Shown: in pieces, positions 56,841 to 64,000 of the stretch
Layout of the letters: each line of letters opens with the position of its first letter
How positions within the stretch are numbered: the stretch's first letter is position 1
Assembly: GCA_947179485.1 (NCBI GenBank)
Contig: OX359248.1
Span: forward strand, 44,588,847 to 44,652,846
DNA from: Allacma fusca
Lineage: Eukaryota; Arthropoda; Collembola; Symphypleona; Sminthuridae
DNA: 64,000 nt
Direction: 5' to 3'
Made by a program: the position numbers and the translations under genes
Notes under the pieces: model-generated
Database searches by the model: none
What the model was told of the DNA's origin: nothing
The model's input: only the letters and a program-made list of their open reading frames with translations

Positions 56841-59800
56841 AGAAAGTTTAGCTTGCAGTTAAGAAAGTTTAGCTTGCAGTTAAGAAAGTTTAGCTTGCAG
56901 TTAAGAAAGTTTAGCTTGCAGTTAAGAAAGTTTAGCTTGCAGTTAAGAAAGTTTAGCTTGCAGTTAAGAAAGTTTAGCTTGCAGTTAAGAAAGTTTAGCT
57001 TGCAGTTAAGAAAGTTTAGCTTGCAGTTAAGGAAGTTTAGCTTGCAGTTAAGCAAGTTTAGCTTGCAGTTAAGAAAGTTTAGCTTGCAGTTAAGGAAGTT
57101 TAGCTTGCAGTTAAGCAAGGTTAGCCTGCAGTTAAGTTTAGCTTGCAGTTAAGAAAGTTTAGCTTGAAGTTAAGAAAGTTTAGCTTGCAGTTAAGAAAGT
57201 TTAGCTTGCAGTTAAGAAAGTTTAGCTTGCAGTTAAGAAAGTTTGGCTTGCAGTTAAGTTTAGCTTGCAGTTAAGAAAGTTTGGCTTGCAGTTAAGAAAG
57301 TTTAGCTTGCAGTTAAGTTTAGCTTGCAGTTAAGAAAGTTTAGCTTGCAGTTAAGAAAGTTTAGGTTGCAGTTAAGAAAGTTTAGCTTGCAGTTAAGAAA
57401 GTTTAGCTTGCAGTTAATAAAGTTTAGCTTGCAGTTAAGTTTAGCTTGAAGTTAAGTTTAGCTTGCAGTTAAGAAAGTTTAGCTTGCAGTTAAGAAAGTT
57501 TAGCTTGCAGTTAAGAAAGTTTAGCTTGCAGTTAAGAAAGTTTAGCTTACAGTTAAGAAAGTTTAGCTTGCAGTTAAGAAAGTTTAGCTTGCAGTTAAGC
57601 AAGTTTAGCTTGCAGTTAAGAAAGTTTAGCTTGCAGTTAAGAACGTTTAGCTTGCAGTTAAGAAAGTTTAGCTTGCAGTTAAGAAAGTTTAGCTTGCAGT
57701 TAAGAAAGTTTAGCTTGCAGTTAAGAAAGTTTAGCTTGCAGTTAAGAAAGTTTAGCTTGCAGTTAAGTTTAGCTTGAAGTTAAGTTTAGCTTGCAGTTAA
57801 GAAAGTTTAGCTTGCAGTTAAGAAAGTTTAGCTTGCAGTTAAGAAAGTTTAGCTTGCAGTTAAGTTTAGCTTGCAGTTAAGAAAGTTTAGCTTGCAGTTA
57901 AGAAAGTTTAGCTTGCAGTTAAGTTTAGCTTGAAGTTAAGTTTAGCTTGCAGTTAAGAAAGTTTAGCTTGCAGTTAAGAAAGTTTAGCTTGCGGTTAAGA
58001 AAGTTTAGCTTGCAGTTAAGTTTAGCTTGCAGTTAAGAAAGTTTAGCTTGCAGTTAAGAAAGTTTAGCTTGCAGTTAAGAAAGTTTAGCTTGCAGTTAAG
58101 AGAGTTTAGCTTGCAGTTAAGAAAGTTTAGCTTGCAGTTAAGAAAGTTTAGCTTGCAGTTAAGAACGTTTAGCTTGCAGTTAAGAAAGTTAAGCTTGCAG
58201 TTAAGAAAGTTTAGCTTGCAGTTAAGAAAGTTTAGCTTGCAGTTAAGAAAGTTTAGCTTGCAGTTAAGAAAGTTTAGCTTGCAGTTAAGAAAGTTTAGCT
58301 TGCAGTTAAGAAAGTTTAGCTTGCAGTTAAGAAAGTTTAGCTTGCAGTTAAGAAAGTTTAGCTTGCAGTTAAGAAAGTTTAGCTTGCAGTTAAGGAAGTT
58401 TAGCTTGCAGTTAAGCAAGTTTAGCTTGCAGTTAAGAAAGTTTAGCTTGCAGTTAATGAAGTTTAGCTTGCAGTTAAGCAAGGTTAGCCTGCAGTTAAGT
58501 TTAGCTTGCAGTTAAGAAAGTTTAGCTTGCAGTTAAGAAAGTTTAGCTTGCAGTTAAGAATGTTTAGCTTGCAGTTAAGAAAGTTTAGCTTGCAGTTAAG
58601 AAAGTTTGGCTTGCAGTTAAGTTTAGCTTGCAGTTAAGAAAGTTTGGCTTGCAGTTAAGAAAGTTTAGCTTGCGGTTAAGTTTAGCTTGCAGTTAAGAAA
58701 GTTTAGCTTGCAGTTAAGAAAGTTTAGGTTGCAGTTAAGAAAGTTTAGCTTGCAGTTAAGAAAGTTTAGCTTGCAGTTAAGAAAGTTTAGCTTGCAGTTA
58801 AGTTTAGCTTGAAGTTAAGTTTAGCTTGCAGTTAAGAAAGTTTAGCTTGCAGTTAAGAAAGTTTAGCTTGCAGTTAAGAAAGTTTAGCTTGCAGTTAAGA
58901 AAGTTTAGCTTACAGTTAAGAAAGTTTAGCTTGCAGTTAAGAAAGTTTAGCTTGCAGTTAAGCAAGTTTAGCTTGCAGTTAAGAAAGTTTAGCTTGCAGT
59001 TAAGAACGTTTAGCTTGCAGTTAAGAAAGTTTAGCTTGCAGTTAAGAAAGTTTAGCTTGCAGTTAAGAAAGTTTAGCTTGCAGTTAAGAAAGTTTAGCTT
59101 GCAGTTAAGAAAGTTTAGCTTGCAGTTAAGAAAGTTTAGCTTGCAGTTAAGGAAGTTTAGCTTGCAGTTAAGCAAGTTTAGCTTGCAGTTAAGAAAGTTT
59201 AGCTTGCAGTTAATGAAGTTTAGCTTGCAGTTAAGCAAGGTTAGCCTGCAGTTAAGTTTAGCTTGCAGTTAAGAAAGTTTAGCTTGCAGTTAAGAAAGTT
59301 TAGCTTGCAGTTAAGAATGTTTAGCTTGCAGTTAAGAAAGTTTAGCTTGCAGTTAAGAAAGTTTGGCTTGCAGTTAAGTTTAGCTTGCAGTTAAGAAAGT
59401 TTGGCTTGCAGTTAAGAAAGTTTAGCTTGCGGTTAAGTTTAGCTTGCAGTTAAGAAAGTTTAGCTTGCAGTTAAGAAAGTTTAGGTTGCAGTTAAGAAAG
59501 TTTAGCTTGCAGTTAAGAAAGTTTAGCTTGCAGTTAAGAAAGTTTAGCTTGCAGTTAAGTTTAGCTTGAAGTTAAGTTTAGCTTGCAGTTAAGAAAGTTT
59601 AGCTTGCAGTTAAGAAAGTTTAGCTTGCAGTTAAGAATGTTTAGCTTGCAGTTAAGAAAGTTTAGCTTGCAGTTAAGAAAGTTTAGCTTGCAGTTAAGAA
59701 AGTTTAGCTTGCAGTTAAGAAAGTTTAGCTTGCAGTTAAGAAAGTTTAGCTTGCAGTTAAGAAAGTTTAGCTTGCAGTTAAGAAAGTTTAGCTTGCAGTT

Positions 59801-61329
59801 AAGAAAGTTTAGCTTGCAGTTAAGAAAGTTTAGCTTGCAGTTAAGAAAGTTTAGCTTGCAGTTAAGGAAGTTTAGCTTGCAGTTAAGCAAGTTTAGCTTG
59901 CAGTTAAGAAAGTTTAGCTTGCAGTTAAGGAAGTTTAGCTTGCAGTTAAGCAAGGTTAGCCTGCAGTTAAGTTTAGCTTGCAGTTAAGAAAGTTTAGCTT
60001 GAAGTTAAGAAAGTTTAGCTTGCAGTTAAGAAAGTTTAGCTTGCAGTTAAGAAAGTTTAGCTTGCAGTTAAGAAAGTTTGGCTTGCAGTTAAGTTTAGCT
60101 TGCAGTTAAGAAAGTTTGGCTTGCAGTTAAGAAAGTTTAGCTTGCAGTTAAGTTTAGCTTGCAGTTAAGAAAGTTTAGCTTGCAGTTAAGAAAGTTTAGG
60201 TTGCAGTTAAGAAAGTTTAGCTTGCAGTTAAGAAAGTTTAGCTTGCAGTTAATAAAGTTTAGCTTGCAGTTAAGTTTAGCTTGAAGTTAAGTTTAGCTTG
60301 CAGTTAAGAAAGTTTAGCTTGCAGTTAAGAAAGTTTAGCTTGCAGTTAAGAAAGTTTAGCTTGCAGTTAAGAAAGTTTAGCTTACAGTTAAGAAAGTTTA
60401 GCTTGCAGTTAAGAAAGTTTAGCTTGCAGTTAAGCAAGTTTAGCTTGCAGTTAAGAAAGTTTAGCTTGCAGTTAAGAACGTTTAGCTTGCAGTTAAGAAA
60501 GTTTAGCTTGCAGTTAAGAAAGTTTAGCTTGCAGTTAAGAAAGTTTAGCTTGCAGTTAAGAAAGTTTAGCTTGCAGTTAAGAAAGTTTAGCTTGCAGTTA
60601 AGTTTAGCTTGAAGTTAAGTTTAGCTTGCAGTTAAGAAAGTTTAGCTTGCAGTTAAGAAAGTTTAGCTTGCAGTTAAGAAAGTTTAGCTTGCAGTTAAGT
60701 TTAGCTTGCAGTTAAGAAAGTTTAGCTTGCAGTTAAGAAAGTTTAGCTTGCAGTTAAGTTTAGCTTGAAGTTAAGTTTAGCTTGCAGTTAAGAAAGTTTA
60801 GCTTGCAGTTAAGAAAGTTTAGCTTGCGGTTAAGAAAGTTTAGCTTGCAGTTAAGTTTAGCTTGCAGTTAAGAAAGTTTAGCTTGCAGTTAAGAAAGTTT
60901 AGCTTGCAGTTAAGAAAGTTTAGCTTGCAGTTAAGAGAGTTTAGCTTGCAGTTAAGAAAGTTTAGCTTGCAGTTAAGAAAGTTTAGCTTGCAGTTAAGAA
61001 CGTTTAGCTTGCAGTTAAGAAAGTTAAGCTTGCAGTTAAGAAAGTTTAGCTTGCAGTTAAGAAAGTTTAGCTTGCAGTTAAGAAAGTTTAGCTTGCAGTT
61101 AAGAAAGTTTAGCTTGCAGTTAAGAAAGTTTAGCTTGCAGTTAAGAAAGTTTAGCTTGCAGTTAAGAAAGTTTAGCTTGCAGTTAAGAAAGTTTAGCTTG
61201 CAGTTAAGAAAGTTTAGCTTGCAGTTAAGGAAGTTTAGCTTGCAGTTAAGCAAGTTTAGCTTGCAGTTAAGAAAGTTTAGCTTGCAGTTAATGAAGTTTA
61301 GCTTGCAGTTAAGCAAGGTTAGCCTGCAG
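54364..61329 (+). repeat. AGGTTAGCCTGCAG variant (PstI), seven copies in C2
   Basis: In seven copies the unit after GCAAGGTTAGC starts CCTGCAG rather than CTTGCAG, which makes a PstI site: 54364, 56529, 57126, 58489, 59246, 59961, 61324. Copies of the same junction in C1, at 53110 and near 62475 and 63820 keep CTTGCAG. The substitution therefore arose once in C2 and was spread by the local duplications. Confidence 0.9.
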
Positions 61330-61914
61330 TTAAGTTTAGCTTGCAGTTAAGAAAGTTTAGCTTGCAGTTAAGAAAGTTTAGCTTGCAGTTAAGAATGTTT
61401 AGCTTGCAGTTAAGAAAGTTTAGCTTGCAGTTAAGAAAGTTTGGCTTGCAGTTAAGTTTAGCTTGCAGTTAAGAAAGTTTGGCTTGCAGTTAAGAAAGTT
61501 TAGCTTGCGGTTAAGTTTAGCTTGCAGTTAAGAAAGTTTAGCTTGCAGTTAAGAAAGTTTAGGTTGCAGTTAAGAAAGTTTAGCTTGCAGTTAAGAAAGT
61601 TTAGCTTGCAGTTAAGAAAGTTTAGCTTGCAGTTAAGTTTAGCTTGAAGTTAAGTTTAGCTTGCAGTTAAGAAAGTTTAGCTTGCAGTTAAGAAAGTTTA
61701 GCTTGCAGTTAAGAAAGTTTAGCTTGCAGTTAAGAAAGTTTAGCTTACAGTTAAGAAAGTTTAGCTTGCAGTTAAGAAAGTTTAGCTTGCAGTTAAGCAA
61801 GTTTAGCTTGCAGTTAAGAAAGTTTAGCTTGCAGTTAAGAACGTTTAGCTTGCAGTTAAGAAAGTTTAGCTTGCAGTTAAGAAAGTTTAGCTTGCAGTTA
61901 AGAAAGTTTAGCTT
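57080..61914 (+). repeat. 2835-bp duplication in C2
   Basis: Marker order from about 57.08 kb to 59.08 kb recurs at +2835 bp (57126/59961, 57463/60298, 58027/60862, 58489/61324, 58826/61661). The offset is 135 x 21. No base difference was noted at the markers I compared. Between the matched parts, 59.1-59.9 kb holds a 757-bp-offset relative of 58.5 kb. Past 61914 the copies part, copy 2 running early into a 17-bp CTTGAAG joint. Confidence 0.85.
58490..59961 (+). repeat. 757/715-bp HOR steps in C2
   Basis: CTGCAG-bearing units at 58489, 59246 and 59961 delimit units of 757 and 715 bp (a difference of 42 bp, two monomers). GAATG at 58558/59315, GTTTGGC pairs, CTTGCGG and TTTAGGTTGC units keep their order across the first step. 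This lies inside the 2835-bp duplication and predates or accompanies it. Confidence 0.8.
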
Positions 61915-64000
61915 GCAGTTAAGTTTAGCTTGAAGTTAAGTTTAGCTTGCAGTTAAGAAAGTTTAGCTTGCAGTTAAGAAAGTTTAGCTTGCAGTTAAGA
62001 AAGTTTAGCTTACAGTTAAGAAAGTTTAGCTTGCAGTTAAGAAAGTTTAGCTTGCAGTTAAGCAAGTTTAGCTTGCAGTTAAGTTTAGCTTGCAGTTAAG
62101 AAAGTTTAGCTTGCAGTTAAGAAAGTTTAGCTTGCAGTTAAGAAAGTTTAGCTTGCGGTTAAGAAAGTTTAGCTTGCAGTTAAGAAAGTTTAGCTTGCAG
62201 TTAATAAAGTTTAGCTTGCAGTTAAGAAAGTTTAGCTTGCAGTTAAGAAAGTTTAGCTTGCAGTTAAGAACGTTTAGCTTGCAGTTAAGAAAGTTTAGCT
62301 TGCAGTTAAGAAAGTTTAGCTTGCAGTTAAGAAAGTTTAGCTTGCAGTTAAGAAAGTTTAGCTTGCAGTTAAGAAAATTTAGCTTGCAGTTAAGCAAGTT
62401 TAGCTTGCAGTTAACTTTAGCTTGCAGTTAAGAAAGTTTAGCTTGCAGTTAAGAAAGTTTAGCTTGCAGTTAAGCAAGGTTAGCTTGCAGTTAAGTTTAG
62501 CTTGCAGTTAAGAAAGTTTAGCTTGCAGTTAAGAAAGTTTAGCTTGCAGTTAAGAAAGTTTAGCTTGCAGTTAAGAAAGTTTAGCTTGCAGTTAAGAAAG
62601 TTTGGCTTGCAGTTAAGTTTAGCTTGCAGTTAAGAAAGTTTAGCTTGCAGTTAAGAAAGTTTAGCTTGCAGTTAAGTTTAGCTTGCAGTTAAGAAAGTAT
62701 GCTTGCAGTTCAGAAAGTTTAGCTTGCAGTTAAAAAAGTTTAGCTTGCAGTTAAGAAAGTTTAGCTTGCCGTTAAGAACGTTTAGCTTGCAGTTAAGAAA
62801 GTTTAGCTTGCAGTTAAGAAAGTTTAGCTTGCAGTTAAGAAAGTTTAGCTTGCAGTTAATAAAGTTTAGCTTGCAGTTAAGAAAGTTTAGCTTGCAGTTA
62901 AGAAAGTTTAGCTTGCAGTTTAGAAAGTTTAGCTTGCAGTTAAGAAAGTTTAGCTTGCAGTTAAGAAAGTTTAGCTTGCAGTTAAGAAAGTTTAGCTTGC
63001 AGTTAAGAAAGTTTAGCTTGCAGTTAAGAAAGTTTAGCTTGCAGTTAAGAAAGTTTAGCTTGCCGTTAAGAAAGTTTAGCTTGCCGTTAAGAAAGTTTAG
63101 CTTGCAGTTAAGAAAGTTTAGCTTGCAGTTGAGAAAGTTTAGCTTACAGTTAGGAAAGTTTAGTTTGCAGTTAAGAAAGTTTAGCTTACAGTTAAAAACG
63201 TTTAGCTTGCAGTTAAGAAAGTTTAGCTTGCAGTTAAGCAAGTTTAGCTTGCAGTTAAGTTTACCTTGCAGTTAAGAAAGTTTAGCTTGCAGTTAAGAAA
63301 GTTTAGCTTGCAGTTAAGAAAGTTTAGCTTGCAGTTAAGAAAGTTTAGCTTGCAGTTAAGTTTAGCTTGCAGTTAAGAAAGTTTAGCTTGCAGTTAAGAA
63401 AGTTTAGCTTGCAGTTAAGAAAGTTTAGCTTGCAGTTAAGAAAGTTTAGCTTGCAGTTAAGAAAGTTTAGCTTGCAGTTAAGAAAGTTTAGCTTGCAGTT
63501 AAGAACGTTTAGCTTGCAGTTAAGAAAGTTTAGCTTGCAGTTAAGAAAGTTTAGCTTGCAGTTAAGAAAGTTTAGCTTGCAGTTAAGAAAGTTTAGCTTG
63601 CAGTTAAGAAAGTTTAGCTTGCAGTTAAGAAAGTTTAGCTTGCAGTTAAGAAAGTTTAGCTTGCAGTTAAGAAAGTTTAGCTTGCAGTTAAGAAAGTTTA
63701 GCTTGCAGTTAAGAAAGTTTAGCTTGCAGTTAAGGAAGTTTAGCTTGCAGTTAAGCAAGTTTAGCTTGCAGTTAAGAAAGTTTAGCTTGCAGTTAAGGAA
63801 GTTTAGCTTGCAGTTAAGCAAGGTTAGCTTGCAGTTAAGTTTAGCTTGCAGTTAAGAAAGTTTAGCTTGCAGTTAAGAAAGTTTAGCTTGCAGTTAAGAA
63901 AGTTTAGCTTGCAGTTAAGAAAGTTTAGCTTGCAGTTAAGAAAGTTTGGCTTGCAGTTAAGTTTAGCTTGCAGTTAAGAAAGTTTGGCTTGCAGTTAAGA

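Larger units (their letters stand above)
16298..63242 (+). repeat. GCAAG unit plus 17-bp unit: punctuation of domains B and C
   Basis: A monomer with GTTAAGCAAG instead of GTTAAGAAAG is followed at once by a 17-bp unit. GCAAG starts: 16298, 18454, 21643, 22744, 24470, 26771, 27872, 29454, 30817, 32008, 32689, 36219, 37669, 38926, 40208, 41477, 43167, 44133, 45219, 46305, 48524, 50127, 51195, 53029, 53773, 55194, 55938, 62063, 62394, 63238. In five copies the joint after it is GTTAACTTTAGC instead. The substitution makes CTTGC-AGTTAA-GCAAG, a perfect 5-bp inverted repeat. Domain A lacks this form but has CAGTCAAGCATG in the equivalent place, two substitutions away. Confidence 0.9.
1..64000 (+). 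repeat. 21-bp satellite array filling the whole window
   Basis: Every stretch I read is a tandem copy of one monomer: the core TTTAGCTTGCAGTTAAG followed by AAAG, 21 bp in all. Units of 17 bp (no AAAG) and 18 bp (TTAGATTTT type) are interspersed. All copies point the same way; I saw no inverted segment and no non-satellite insertion. The consensus has 7 A, 7 T, 5 G and 2 C and no CpG. Variants are mostly single substitutions that recur at regular places, so the array has higher-order structure rather than random decay. Arrays of this size and homogeneity are known from eukaryotic centromeric and heterochromatic DNA. Placing it at a centromere is inference, since no chromosomal context is visible. 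The monomer is not one I can name. Confidence 0.98.
52861..64000 (+). repeat. Domain C2: C-type satellite to the window end
   Basis: It has no 18-bp units, no GTTAACGTCAGC and no GCATTTAAG pairs. The diagnostic variants are GTTAACTTTAGC (53045, 55210, 62410), GCAAGGTTAGC followed by a 17-bp unit, GTTTGGC with a 17-bp unit, TTTAGGTTGC, CTTACAG, GTTAAGGAAG paired with GTTAAGCAAG, and AACGTT units. Organisation is by 757, 1363, 2165 and 2835-bp steps. The array runs off the right edge unchanged, so its end is not seen. No genes. Confidence 0.85.

Noticed and set aside
15606..63821. Minus-strand open frames encoding LNCKLNF repeats
   Set aside because: This is the single open frame of the reverse complement, with TTG starts and the same arithmetic cause. 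They end or begin at 17-bp units and GCAAG variants.
7..63855. Many long plus-strand open frames encoding heptad repeats LRKFSLQ
   Set aside because: A 21-bp unit is seven codons, so one frame stays open by arithmetic. The start is typically TTG, every 17-bp unit shifts the frame to a stop, and CAG-to-TAG changes add more stops. There is no non-repeat domain, promoter or conserved length, so I do not call a gene.
1..64000. CRISPR array
   Set aside because: The period is 21 bp with no unique spacers; the whole sequence is repeat. No cas-like gene is present.
1..64000. Plasmid iterons or a replication origin
   Set aside because: Iterons are about this length but occur in a handful of copies beside a rep gene. 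Thousands of copies without any gene do not fit.
1..64000. Telomeric repeat
   Set aside because: Unit length and sequence do not match TTAGGG-type or TTAGG-type repeats; TTAGC and occasional TTAGG are accidental parts of the 21-bp unit.

Overview
The whole 64 kb window is a single uninterrupted satellite (giant minisatellite) array. I find no gene, RNA gene, transposon or unique-sequence island in it. The unit is a 21-bp monomer: a 17-bp core, TTTAGCTTGCAGTTAAG, followed by AAAG. About three thousand copies run head to tail, all in the same orientation. The consensus is about 33% GC, contains no CpG, and has 5 G to 2 C on the given strand. Two other unit lengths recur: a 17-bp unit (the core without AAAG) and an 18-bp unit carrying TTAGATTTT. 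There are a few 19, 20 and 23-bp oddities.

The organism cannot be named from this. Tens of kilobases of a short AT-rich satellite with higher-order repeat (HOR) structure is what eukaryotic centromeric, pericentromeric or other heterochromatin looks like, so a eukaryote is by far the likeliest source. I do not recognise the monomer as a named satellite.

Layout by diagnostic variants (boundaries good to a few hundred bases). Domain A, 1 to about 15.25 kb: punctuated by 20 copies of a 117-bp block that ends in CAGTCAAGCATG, with runs of eight or nine 17-bp units. Domain B1, about 15.25-31.78 kb: 18-bp unit tracts, the GTTAACGTCAGC marker and paired 17-bp units beginning GCATTTAAG. Domain C1, about 31.78-35.03 kb: lacks both B hallmarks and carries GTTAACTTTAGC and GCAAGGTTAGC variants. 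Domain B2, about 35.03-52.86 kb: B type again. Domain C2, about 52.86 kb to the end: C type again, with a PstI-creating variant.

The domains are built from nested duplications with offsets of about 757, 966, 1086, 1101, 1269, 1453, 1582, 2165, 2316, 2835, 3583, 4890 and 5128 bp. Many copies share private point variants, so the amplification looks recent and stepwise. The long open frames are a by-product of a 21-bp period: one frame per strand has no stop, the typical start is TTG, and every 17-bp unit shifts the frame into a stop.

Nothing in the window works as a gene system. What deserves attention is the array architecture: punctuation units that appear homologous in all three domain types, domain-specific marker blocks, and the alternation B-C-B-C.
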